Positions 1 through 7,065 of a stretch of DNA of 64,000 nt are shown in pieces (position 1 is the first letter of the stretch; each line of letters begins with the position of its first letter). This DNA comes from Nitratireductor indicus C115 (GTDB lineage: Bacteria; Pseudomonadota; Alphaproteobacteria; Rhizobiales; Rhizobiaceae). Both the position numbers and the translations under genes were made by a program. The notes under the pieces are model-generated. The model searched no databases. It saw only the letters and a program-made list of their open reading frames with translations, and was not told the origin of the DNA. The stretch covers positions 1 to 64,000 of the forward strand of contig NZ_AMSI01000001.1 of assembly GCF_000300515.1 (NCBI RefSeq), written 5' to 3'.

Positions 1-414
1 AAGTTCTTCAAGATGTATGGGCCAAGTGGTAATGTCGCCTATGCTGAAGGTGGAACCACCATTCTTTCTGCCACAGGGCTATCTGGCTCAGTTGGCGATG
101 TTTGGGAAATCCAAATCCGGGAAGCATATATTCAAACGAATCTTTCGCAAACTGGCGCCTCCACAAAGTTTGATATCGGCATATATTTCGATGGTGAATC
201 GTCACCGCGGTTTGTGCTGGTTGAAATCACTGGCACCTTCGATTCTCTCACCTCTGGTTCGGCGCGAGAAGACAGTTTTTATTATATCTCCGTGGACGAT
301 GTTGCGACACACACGATTAGCCTGAAGGCTCGGCGCTCATCCGGCGGACTCGCATCCGGCAGCCGCATTGCCCGCGCCACCATGAACATTCGCCGCCTGA
401 CGCCGTCGGCCTAA
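1..414 (+). CDS. Phage virion-associated protein, 5' truncated by the window
   Basis: The reading frame is open from base 1 and has an internal ATG at 13, so the true start probably lies upstream. The visible part is rich in Ser, Thr and Gly with alternating hydrophobic residues, as in beta-rich phage tail or appendage proteins. No catalytic motif or signal peptide is visible. It sits directly before the tail fibre gene and runs in the same direction, which suggests a structural role in the virion. I do not recognise a named family; the function is inferred from context. Confidence 0.6.
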   Translation, partial: KFFKMYGPSGNVAYAEGGTTILSATGLSGSVGDVWEIQIREAYIQTNLSQTGASTKFDIGIYFDGESSPRFVLVEITGTFDSLTSGSAREDSFYYISVDDVATHTISLKARRSSGGLASGSRIARATMNIRRLTPSA

Positions 415-502
415 ACCAAACCTGAAATCACCATCTGCAGAGCATCGCCGCGCTTTTCATCAGCGCGCGATAGCCCTTGCGCATATGTGAGGAAACCCAC
501 GC

Positions 503-2806
503 ATGCCGATCATCAAGCCCTCGACCGCGTTCAAGCAGAGTGCCGATTGGGTTTCGGCGGAAGTTCGCGCCTACATGAAAGATCAGGTCTCCACGCATGT
601 CGATACCGTGGCCGATGTGCGCGACAATGATTTCGAGCAGACGCGGTTTATCTTCGTCAAATCCAAAGCTGCGCTCTATCGCCTCGATCTGTCCAGCGGT
701 GCGGCTGACGATGGCGATACGGTCCTGCGTGACAATGTCGGCCGGCGATATGTTAAGGTGGCCGGCTCCACCATTTCCCTGCTTGGCATCCCGCAAGTTG
801 ATGACCTCACGGCTCGGGGAGATTATGACAATGAGGACCCTGGTTTTATGGTCCTCGTGTCCGATACGGGATCGGGCAGGGCCGCGATCTACACCATGAG
901 CGATGGCGGATCGGGTGATTGGAGCGATCCGGCTTATTTGACTGGCACTGAAGGGCCGCCCGGCACTCCCGGTCCCGCTGGCGAAGGCTTCAACCTCGCC
1001 GGGGAGTGGGACAACAGCACCAGTTACGATGCCAACGACACTGTTTGGTTCGGCAGCCGCACTTTCGCATCGAAGGTGGATGGGAATGTCGGGAACGAGC
1101 CTCCTAGCGCCGACGAGGATGACGAATACTGGCAATTCGTCCCGGCCGCACAGGGCGCGAAGGGCGAGAAAGGTGACAAGGGAGACAAGGGAGATCAGGG
1201 CGACACGGGTCCAGAGGGGCCTCAAGGCCCCGAAGGCCCTCAGGGTCTAAAAGGTGATAAGGGCGACAAGGGGGATACTGGACCTGCTTGGGACGGATGG
1301 CAGGGCGAGTGGGCAACATCGACCGCCTACGAAAAGTTAGATACCGTCGAGCGGGGCGGATCGTCCTATATCTGCACATCCGCCCACACATCAGGTTCGA
1401 CCACAGAGCCGGGGGTAGGGGCCGATTGGCAGACTGTCTGGGATCTTGTCGCGGCCAAGGGACAGGATGGCGCAGGCACAGGCGATGTTGTCGGGCCGCC
1501 CGGTGGCGTTGTCGACAATGAGATTCCTCTTTACAGCGGAACGACTGGAAAGCTTATCAAGGGTTCCGGCCTGAATGTTTCTCAGATTGCTTTGACGGCA
1601 TCTTTGGGTGATGCCGCTTTTCGAAATACTGCGACCAATTGGGCCGGTAACGCCACAGACGATAACGTTATTCCTCGTTTGGGTTATGTTGCAAATCTTG
1701 TTTTACAGGATTTTGGAGATTATTACACCGGGACTTCAGCGCTGAATATCGATACCGATTGCAATGCAGGATTCAAGGGCCTTGTTGCAGCCACTGGTAC
1801 GAATACTGGAACATTCCCGCCATATTCTCCCACTCAATCGTTTTGGCACATTCAGGTCGAAAATATCTACTCACAGGACTTATCGCTGCGCATCATAATG
1901 CGTGCAGTCACTTACCCGCCAACCACAACGGGCACCACTTCACCGGTCATTTATATTCGTCACAAGGGAAACGACACGAGTTGGGGCCCATGGACCCGGG
2001 TAATGACCGATGCGGGGGGTGAGTTCAAAAGCGGCATCAGCTTCGGTTCGCAGTGGGCGGCGGATGCCAGCAACCTCTCCAGACACATTGCCCTATACGG
2101 GTCAACGGTGGGCATAAATGCCTACAGCAACGGAATGAACCATGTCGTCGAAGACGGCTACACTTTTTCTTGGTATCAGGGTACCAGTCGTGCGGCTCTG
2201 ATCTCCGACTCGGGCCATTTCTATTCAAAAGGTAGTATGTATGTCGGTGGCGTTCGCTCCAGCAATGGCTCAGCGACCCTTGGCTTCAAGACTTTCGCCT
2301 CTGGCGTCTATGATACCGCAAGAATTGTTGCCACGGGTGGGACTAGCGGCGACACAGGTTCGGCCACCTTGGCCGCTAGTTGTTCCGCTTTCAGTGTCAA
2401 CGGGAATATCGTATGGGATGCTGGAAATTTCGACCCTGACGATTATGCTACGCTGACCGGCGCAGAAGTCATCTCCGCGAAGCGCATCATGCCTCGCGTG
2501 TTCATTTCGACAACCGCCGCATCGATAACCCCGGATCTCGATTCATACGATCAATATTCCCTGTCCGCCCAAGCGGCTGCCCTTACCATCAATGCGCCTA
2601 TCGGCACGCCGCAGGACGGCGAAAAACTTATGATCCGCCTCAAGGATAATGGGACATCTAGGGCGCTGACGTGGGGCGCTGGTTTCCGTGGCATCGTCGA
2701 CGCATTGCCGTCCGCAACCGTTCTCGGAAAGCAGATGTATTTCGGCTTTCTCTACAACAGCGGAGCTGCGAAATGGGATATGATCGCTTACGCTGTGGAG
2801 CCTTGA
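503..2806 (+). CDS. Phage tail fibre with collagen-like repeats and pyocin-knob-like domain
   Basis: This 767-residue protein reads as a host-recognition fibre. Residues 1-145 look like a tail-attachment region. Collagen-like Gly-X-Y runs occur at about 150-162 and 219-262, where GEKGDKGD-type triplets would form a trimeric shaft. Two Trp/Tyr-rich modules around 166-213 and 267-315 resemble carbohydrate-binding (ChtBD3/CBM5-12-like) repeats. About 405-505 resembles the pyocin-knob domain, ending in a DTSWGPWTRV stretch. The C-terminal 200 residues are likely the tip. The start is supported by a GAGGAAA Shine-Dalgarno sequence. The gene below begins 1 base after its stop. Family assignments come from memory of domain patterns; the tail-fibre call is secure, the binding target unknown. 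Confidence 0.9.
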   Translation: MPIIKPSTAFKQSADWVSAEVRAYMKDQVSTHVDTVADVRDNDFEQTRFIFVKSKAALYRLDLSSGAADDGDTVLRDNVGRRYVKVAGSTISLLGIPQVDDLTARGDYDNEDPGFMVLVSDTGSGRAAIYTMSDGGSGDWSDPAYLTGTEGPPGTPGPAGEGFNLAGEWDNSTSYDANDTVWFGSRTFASKVDGNVGNEPPSADEDDEYWQFVPAAQGAKGEKGDKGDKGDQGDTGPEGPQGPEGPQGLKGDKGDKGDTGPAWDGWQGEWATSTAYEKLDTVERGGSSYICTSAHTSGSTTEPGVGADWQTVWDLVAAKGQDGAGTGDVVGPPGGVVDNEIPLYSGTTGKLIKGSGLNVSQIALTASLGDAAFRNTATNWAGNATDDNVIPRLGYVANLVLQDFGDYYTGTSALNIDTDCNAGFKGLVAATGTNTGTFPPYSPTQSFWHIQVENIYSQDLSLRIIMRAVTYPPTTTGTTSPVIYIRHKGNDTSWGPWTRVMTDAGGEFKSGISFGSQWAADASNLSRHIALYGSTVGINAYSNGMNHVVEDGYTFSWYQGTSRAALISDSGHFYSKGSMYVGGVRSSNGSATLGFKTFASGVYDTARIVATGGTSGDTGSATLAASCSAFSVNGNIVWDAGNFDPDDYATLTGAEVISAKRIMPRVFISTTAASITPDLDSYDQYSLSAQAAALTINAPIGTPQDGEKLMIRLKDNGTSRALTWGAGFRGIVDALPSATVLGKQMYFGFLYNSGAAKWDMIAYAVEP

Positions 2807-2807
2807 T

Positions 2808-3227
2808 ATGAGTGACCGCATTTTCACCATTCTAGATCCTTGGCAGGATTGGGTGACGGCGTGCCGCGATGCTGATTCCAGCCGTGAAGGCTTCGACCCA
2901 GATGAGGGGAATTGTCAGATAACGACTTTTTCCCGATCTGTCGGAGAAGTCACGATTGAAGAAGCCTTGCGTTCTATGGAATCCATAGATGACGCCAGAA
3001 AGATTATGGCTCTTCGTTGGTCGATCATGAATATGTGGGGTGCGATGAGCCCTGCGCTTCAGGATTTGTTCCTTTGGTCTATTTCGTCAAGCCCGCAAAC
3101 GTGTGCCGCAATCTATTCGGCGCACGATGGAATGACGCCAGCGCACTATGGCGTCCTTTGGAATTCATTTAAGGACGTTATGACTGTTGTCGCAGCGCGC
3201 TTCGAGAAGGATCCGAAGCATGGTTGA
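2808..3227 (+). CDS. Hypothetical phage protein downstream of tail fibre
   Basis: A 139-residue soluble protein with many Trp and acidic residues and no membrane segment or signal peptide. It starts 1 base after the tail fibre stop, which implies translational coupling, and its 3' end overlaps the next gene by 8 bases. The position suggests a tail-fibre chaperone or small tail component, since fibre assembly proteins are often encoded there. That is inference; I see no diagnostic motif. Confidence 0.7.
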   Translation: MSDRIFTILDPWQDWVTACRDADSSREGFDPDEGNCQITTFSRSVGEVTIEEALRSMESIDDARKIMALRWSIMNMWGAMSPALQDLFLWSISSSPQTCAAIYSAHDGMTPAHYGVLWNSFKDVMTVVAARFEKDPKHG

Positions 3228-3780
3228 TACAGGTTGGAAAGCAATCAGCACTGTCGTTTCGGAAACGGTGAGCGGCGCAACAGTATGGACCAACTCAGGA
3301 GACGCTGGTGATGGCGTCTACTACGGAACATATTCGACCGCTGTAGACGTCGCCAAAGATGGCGGATTGACCGACCGTCTGAAGGCTACAGGTTTCGGCT
3401 TCTCTATACCGGATGGGTCAACGATACTCGGAGTTGAAGTTCGTTACAGATGGTGGGCGGAAGGCACTTCTGACGATGGCCCAAGAGATAATTCTGTCCG
3501 CCTTGTGGTAAGCGGCTCTCTGGCGGGCGATGACAAGGCTACAGGTACGCAGCTTGCATATGAGACAAATCAGTCTCGTACCTATGGCGGGGCCGCTGAT
3601 GTTTGGGGAAACTCTCTGACGACTGCCATCGTGAACGCTTCAAACTTCGGCGTTGCTCTCCAGATGCGCAATGACAACAGTCTCAACAATCGTGATATCC
3701 GCGTCTACACCATCGAAATTCGCGTCACATATGAGGAGCCAGAGGTAGGAAATACCGGAGCGTTCTTCTCGTTTTTCTGA
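3220..3780 (+). CDS. Phage appendage-type beta-sandwich protein
   Basis: A 186-residue protein starting at ATG 3220, inside the end of the previous gene; a TTG at 3187 in the same frame is less likely. The sequence alternates Thr/Ser/Gly turns with hydrophobic strands, and carries a GFSIPDGSTILGVEVRYRW-like stretch followed by repeated strand-turn patterns ending in an IEIRVTYE strand. This pattern is typical of jelly-roll receptor-binding or decorating proteins in phage tails. It closes the tail gene run; the DNA after it switches to genes on the other strand. Function is inferred. Confidence 0.7.
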   Translation: MVDTGWKAISTVVSETVSGATVWTNSGDAGDGVYYGTYSTAVDVAKDGGLTDRLKATGFGFSIPDGSTILGVEVRYRWWAEGTSDDGPRDNSVRLVVSGSLAGDDKATGTQLAYETNQSRTYGGAADVWGNSLTTAIVNASNFGVALQMRNDNSLNNRDIRVYTIEIRVTYEEPEVGNTGAFFSFF

Positions 3781-3935
3781 CTTCAACACCAACAGGAAAG
3801 ACAGAATTCACTCTCTGCTCGCTACCGCTTAAATGGCCTTGAACGGGATTCTGGAGTGAAGTCACCTCAGTGCGCTTCTCTCGCACATCCATTCCACAAT
3901 GAAAGGAAACTGGAGATACGTGGCGTCAGGCGCAT

Positions 3936-3957
3936 ACACAAAGCCCCGCACGGGGCG
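3936..3957 (-). terminator. Probable terminator of the toxin-antitoxin operon
   Basis: On the minus strand a 5-bp G/C hairpin (3943-3947 with 3952-3956, loop of four) is followed by CTTTGTGT. It lies about 30 bases beyond the antitoxin stop. The U-tract is short, so termination may be partial. Confidence 0.5.
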
Positions 3958-3986
3958 GGGCCAAGTAGTAGGTGTTTTGATATCTG

Positions 3987-4328
3987 CTACATGGCAGCGG
4001 CCATAGAGCCGTTGTCATCATCGTGGTTAGATTGCCTGATCTCCTCAAGCATCTTGCGAACAAGCTTGGGGTTCTTGGCGATCATCAGCAGGTATACGCG
4101 GGCATTGTCCAGCGGGCGGCTGCGTCCCTGTTCCCAATCGCGAATTTGCGAGATGGAAAAGAAAAACTCGGCCGCAAAATCCTCTTGCGACAGCCCAAGG
4201 GCCTTGCGAATAGCTTTGATATCGATCTCGGCAGGAACATGAAGCTTGCGCGGTTTGGCCGTGCCACGGGCGACGGCCAATGCCTCGTTCATGCCCTCCG
4301 CGATCTGGTCGAAAACCTTTTTGCTCAT
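3987..4328 (-). CDS. HigA-like XRE-family antitoxin
   Basis: A 113-residue protein with a helix-turn-helix at about residues 40-85 (ALGLSQEDFAAEF...ISQIRDWEQGRSRP), the XRE/Cro pattern seen in HigA and MqsA-type antitoxins. It follows the toxin gene on the same strand with a 4-base ATGA overlap, giving the toxin-first order usual for higBA. It should neutralise the toxin and repress the operon. The pair sits antisense inside the prophage late region, so it is expressed in the lysogen independently of the structural genes. The cognate operator was not resolved. Confidence 0.87.
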   Translation of the reverse strand: MSKKVFDQIAEGMNEALAVARGTAKPRKLHVPAEIDIKAIRKALGLSQEDFAAEFFFSISQIRDWEQGRSRPLDNARVYLLMIAKNPKLVRKMLEEIRQSNHDDDNGSMAAAM

Positions 4329-4699
4329 GTCCGTTCTCCAGAAGCGAGCGGCAATACACGCCGCCCATACTCATCAACAATCTGATCCGAAATCTTTTTC
4401 AGACCGTTACGTTCCGCTTTGGAAAGGGAAACCTTTTGGCTCTTGCCAAAGACGGTAAGCAGAAACACCGGCAGATCATCGCCCGAGAATAGGGTGATTG
4501 TACGAACGCCGCCGCTCTTGCCTTTATTATTGCCCCGAATGCGAAACCTGACTTTGCGACACCCGCCCGTACCGGGGATTTCATCCCCGGCATCAGGATT
4601 GTTCGCGAGGTACGCAATCAAATCCTGAATGTCCTCATCAGACATGCCCGCCTCTTCGGCAGCACGTCGAAAGCTATTGAGTTCAGCTACGGTTTGCAT
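4325..4699 (-). CDS. RelE-family toxin (HigB/RelE-like)
   Basis: A 124-residue protein whose central part (KVRFRIRGNNKGKSGGVRTI, then FLLTVFGKSQKVSLSKAERNGLKK) matches the RelE/HigB mRNA-interferase pattern: basic strands followed by a C-terminal Lys-rich helix. The first 40 residues form an acidic helical extension (AGMSDEDIQDLIAYLANNPDAG) as in the RelE-like subfamily represented by PF06296. It is the first gene of the pair with the XRE antitoxin. Likely role: plasmid-like stabilisation of the prophage, or superinfection immunity; that role is inference. Confidence 0.87.
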   Translation of the reverse strand: MQTVAELNSFRRAAEEAGMSDEDIQDLIAYLANNPDAGDEIPGTGGCRKVRFRIRGNNKGKSGGVRTITLFSGDDLPVFLLTVFGKSQKVSLSKAERNGLKKISDQIVDEYGRRVLPLASGERT

Positions 4700-4705
4700 G
4701 GCTCG

Positions 4706-4734
4706 TGATTACGGGAAATACGTAGTTCGGTCAA
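4706..4734 (-). promoter_or_regulatory. Sigma70-type promoter of the toxin-antitoxin pair
   Basis: Read on the minus strand, TTGACC (4729-4734) is followed after 17 bases by TAATCA (4706-4711), a few bases upstream of the toxin ATG at 4699. The -10 lies only about 6 bases from the start codon, so the toxin mRNA leader would be very short or absent. Confidence 0.5.
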
Positions 4735-4778
4735 GTTGAATTTCAATCCACCCAACACCATCAGAGAAGGAAACTGCA

Positions 4779-5555
4779 ATGGACCGCAATTTCGCGCGGG
4801 CGCTTCCGCTTGTCCTGAAACATGAGGGCGGATGGGCCGACAATCCGAAAGACCCTGGCGGCGCGACAATGAATGGGGTCACGCTGGCCACCTTCCGCCG
4901 CTATGTGAAGGCGGACGCCAGCAAGGCCGATCTGCGCGCTATCTCCGATGATCAGGTGGCAACCGTCTATTATCGACACTATTGGGCGGCGGTGAACGCG
5001 CAGGCGCTTCCGTCAGGCATCGATTATGCGGTGTTCGATTTTGCCGTGAATTCCGGGCCAGCCCGCGCGGCAAAGTATCTGCAATCCATCGCTGGCGTGT
5101 CTGTCGATGGGCGCGTTGGTCCGCAGACTATTGAAGCCGTATCGGCCATGGATGCTGCCAAGGTCATCAACAAGCTCTGCGACGCTCGCATGTCGTTCCT
5201 GCGCAAGCTGAAGCATTGGCCTACATTCGGGAATGGCTGGACGCGTCGTGTCGATGATGTGCGGCGTGATGCGCTTGCTATGGTTGGGCAACCGGCAGAC
5301 GTAAAGGAAGTCACTGTAACGAAGCCTGTTGTCCCTGAGGCCGTCGAAGAGAAGGTCAAGGAAAAGACCGGGCTCTGGCAGAAGCTCACGGGTTTCTTTG
5401 GTGCAGGTGGTGTCGGCGGCGGGCTCTTATGGGGTGTTGACTGGCAGACGCTCGCAGTGATCGCAGGGGCGGCAATTCTGGTGCTGCTTCTGATCGTTCT
5501 CTTGCGCCGGCAGATCGTCAACGCAGTGAAGGATATCCGGGAAGGGCTGGCGTGA
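4779..5555 (+). CDS. Phage endolysin, GH108-type lysozyme with C-terminal membrane segment
   Basis: A 258-residue endolysin. Residues 1-90 match the glycosyl hydrolase 108 (ZliS-like) muramidase, with the catalytic Glu in KHEGGWADNPKDPGG (Glu16). About 95-175 matches the peptidoglycan-binding PG_binding_3 region (GVSVDGRVGPQTIEAV). After a charged linker (VEEKVKEK) there is a strongly hydrophobic segment near residues 220-243 and a basic tail, which should tether the enzyme to the inner membrane. A leading AAGGA Shine-Dalgarno fits ATG 4779. It begins the lysis cassette and overlaps the spanin gene at TGATG. Confidence 0.9.
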   Translation: MDRNFARALPLVLKHEGGWADNPKDPGGATMNGVTLATFRRYVKADASKADLRAISDDQVATVYYRHYWAAVNAQALPSGIDYAVFDFAVNSGPARAAKYLQSIAGVSVDGRVGPQTIEAVSAMDAAKVINKLCDARMSFLRKLKHWPTFGNGWTRRVDDVRRDALAMVGQPADVKEVTVTKPVVPEAVEEKVKEKTGLWQKLTGFFGAGGVGGGLLWGVDWQTLAVIAGAAILVLLLIVLLRRQIVNAVKDIREGLA

Positions 5556-5806
5556 TGCTTGGCTTCATCCTCTCACCCATAGGGAAGGCCGTGGGCAGTG
5601 TTCTGACGGTCGCAGCTCTAGTGGTCGGCGTCTACGCCTATGGCTATCAGCGCGGTCGCACGGTCGAACAGGTAGCTTTCGCGCGAAAGATCAATCATGA
5701 AAACAAGGAGGCCGGCAATGCGGCTGAAGACTGGCGGGCTCGCTATCGCCGCTGCGCTGAGCGTGACGGGCTGTACGACTTCGAAACCGGTGCCTGCGAC
5801 GAGTGA
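5555..5806 (+). CDS. i-spanin (Rz-like inner membrane subunit)
   Basis: An 83-residue protein with an N-terminal membrane segment (VGSVLTVAALVVGVYAYGYQ) followed by a charged periplasmic helix. That is the architecture of Rz i-spanins, which span the periplasm together with an o-spanin to fuse the membranes at lysis. ATG 5555 overlaps the endolysin stop as TGATG; a GTG at 5552 is an alternative. The companion lipoprotein gene starts inside it in another frame, the classic overlapping spanin layout. The sequence itself is too diverged to assign by family. Confidence 0.75.
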   Translation: MLGFILSPIGKAVGSVLTVAALVVGVYAYGYQRGRTVEQVAFARKINHENKEAGNAAEDWRARYRRCAERDGLYDFETGACDE

Positions 5807-5963
5807 CGGCCTGCGCTCCGTGGTCGGAACGTCGCTGATCGGGGCGAAAGGGGCAACCTCGCGCGATCAAGGCAAGATTGATGAGACGGTTGCAGGTCTC
5901 TGCGGTGCATCGATCTGGACGCCATCGGAATGCGCCCGCCATGGGCGAGCGGTTTGGGAATAG
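5718..5963 (+). CDS. o-spanin lipoprotein (Rz1-like), nested start
   Basis: An 81-residue protein starting at ATG 5718, inside the i-spanin gene in another frame. It begins with a basic stretch and hydrophobic core ending in the lipobox LSVTGC, so the mature lipoprotein starts at Cys with TTSKPVPAT. o-Spanins are short outer-membrane lipoproteins of this kind, often Pro-rich. About 89 bases overlap the i-spanin and the rest extends beyond it. It ends 5 bases before the next gene. Lipoprotein status is read from sequence; partnership is inferred from layout. Confidence 0.75.
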   Translation: MRLKTGGLAIAAALSVTGCTTSKPVPATSDGLRSVVGTSLIGAKGATSRDQGKIDETVAGLCGASIWTPSECARHGRAVWE

Positions 5964-5968
5964 CGGGC

Positions 5969-6310
5969 ATGACTCAGGCAAGCGTGGAGCGCACCCTTGG
6001 GCAAATCCTGGGGGAGCTCAAGGGGATCGACGATCGGCTGAAGCGCGCCGATGACAGCCGCGCCGTGGTGCATCGCCGCCTCGATGAGGTGAGCGAACGC
6101 CTTTCGCATGTGGAAGGTGAGGTCGAGGCGACTAAGAAGACGGTCAACGACATGAAGCCGGTCACCGATGATATGGCGCAGTTGCGCACTCAGGCTGCCG
6201 GCGCCGGAACACTCGGGCGATGGCTCATTCGGATCGGCATCGGGGTGGTAACGCTCGCGAGCTGGATCGTTGCTGGGTACACGTGGCTGACGGGACGCCC
6301 GCCGCCGTGA
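5969..6310 (+). CDS. DUF1515-like coiled-coil membrane protein
   Basis: A 113-residue protein from ATG 5969. Residues 1-70 form a heptad-rich amphipathic helix (LGQILGELKGIDDRLKRAD then RLDEVSERLSHVEGEVEAT) and the C-terminus holds one membrane segment (LIRIGIGVVTLASWIVAGYTWL). This resembles the DUF1515 family found in rhizobial phages and gene transfer agent-like clusters. It is the last gene of the lysis cassette, so a holin-like or lysis-timing role is possible but not shown. An upstream ATG at 5930 would overlap the o-spanin. Confidence 0.7.
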   Translation: MTQASVERTLGQILGELKGIDDRLKRADDSRAVVHRRLDEVSERLSHVEGEVEATKKTVNDMKPVTDDMAQLRTQAAGAGTLGRWLIRIGIGVVTLASWIVAGYTWLTGRPPP

Positions 6311-6365
6311 TTTGTGCAACATGTGTCACATTTTCACCTGCAGGACGATAGGGCGGGGCATTGGC

Positions 6366-6940
6366 GCGGTGCGGTGCCGCGTCAAACAAAGGTTGTGGGC
6401 CCGAACCTTTACGGGGTGGCCGGAAGTAGGCAAGTTTTCCGGCTTAACCCGCTGATCCTGTTCGCTTGAGGGGTGGCCGGTTCATCCCCCAATGGGGGAA
6501 GTTCGATCACGCCCCGCCGTGCCATGCTTCGGCAGGTCCTTGGTTTCATGAGATGTTTCGACCAATTGCGGGAAAATCCCGTGTTTGGCCGATTCATCCG
6601 CCATTGGCGGAAGTCGTTGATTTCCAACGGCTCAAATCTGAGCGCCCCGCCGTGGGGCGAGTGAGCCGGTTGGTTTGCGCCAGCGTGGCGCGAACTGGAA
6701 ACGAGCCCAGATTTGGACCCATGGGTCCGGTTTGCGCTCCCCAGAAATGGGGGCCTCACTGCCGATCTTATAACGGTGATAAGATGCGTCCAGATTTGGA
6801 CACATCGGCAAGCGTTACCATCTGGGTAACGGACGTGCGCCACGGCGGCGCGGGTAGGAGGCTTATCCTTCGCGCCCTGACCTTTCCGCATCCTCCCCAA
6901 CTGCCCCGCTGGCCTCGCGCTGGCGGGGCTCTTTTTTGCG
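6366..6940 (+). ncRNA. Candidate structured RNA: hairpin array in prophage
   Basis: The 755 bases between 6311 and 7065 hold no convincing gene. Instead I find a dense series of short perfect stems with small loops: 6388-6394/6404-6410, 6419-6425/6437-6443, 6485-6490/6494-6499, 6569-6573/6577-6581, 6597-6602/6606-6611, 6630-6634/6639-6643, 6643-6648/6654-6659, 6673-6681/6687-6695 (one G-U pair), 6715-6720/6723-6728, 6739-6743/6748-6752 (GAAA tetraloop), 6765-6771/6779-6785, 6788-6792/6797-6801, 6813-6819/6825-6831 and 6837-6841/6847-6851. A terminator follows at 6903-6935 on the plus strand, so the transcript would run in the late direction. Stems differ in sequence, so this is not a repeat of one binding site. 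It could equally be a structured 3' UTR of the lysis operon. Class unknown. Confidence 0.45.
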
Positions 6941-6977
6941 TTTGGGGATGGCGGATGAGTATGACGCGGCACCGCAC
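6369..6977. repeat. 16-bp perfect inverted repeat bracketing the hairpin array
   Basis: GTGCGGTGCCGCGTCA at 6369-6384 is exactly complementary to 6962-6977, and two further pairs follow after one mismatch (6366-6367 with 6979-6980). The arms enclose almost the whole hairpin region including the terminator. They could be a closing stem of a large RNA that reads through the terminator, or the ends of a small mobile element. No target duplication is evident next to the arms. Confidence 0.7.
6901..6938 (+). terminator. Strong rho-independent terminator
   Basis: GCCCCGC (6903-6909) pairs with GCGGGGC (6923-6929), and is followed by CTCTTTTTTG. This is the natural end of the phage late transcript or of the hairpin RNA before it. 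Confidence 0.85.
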
Positions 6978-6985
6978 GGCGTCAA

Positions 6986-7002
6986 TGTCGGAAAATCCGA
7001 CA
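6986..7002. other. Isolated 7-bp hairpin beyond the terminator
   Basis: TGTCGGA (6986-6992) and TCCGACA (6996-7002) enclose an AAA triloop, sharing the GGAAAATCC core with the hairpin at 6569-6581. It lies after the terminator and outside the 16-bp repeat, so the hairpin series extends beyond both. Confidence 0.6.
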
Positions 7003-7065
7003 ATGAGATTGCAAACCGGACGTTGCCCATGGGCGACAAAGCAGACACAGGGGACGGACTTCAGG

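Noticed and set aside
6360-7010. CRISPR array, REP cluster or integron attC sites
   Set aside because: The palindromes differ in sequence and spacing. There are no constant repeats with variable spacers, no attC core sites and no cas or integrase genes nearby in the window.
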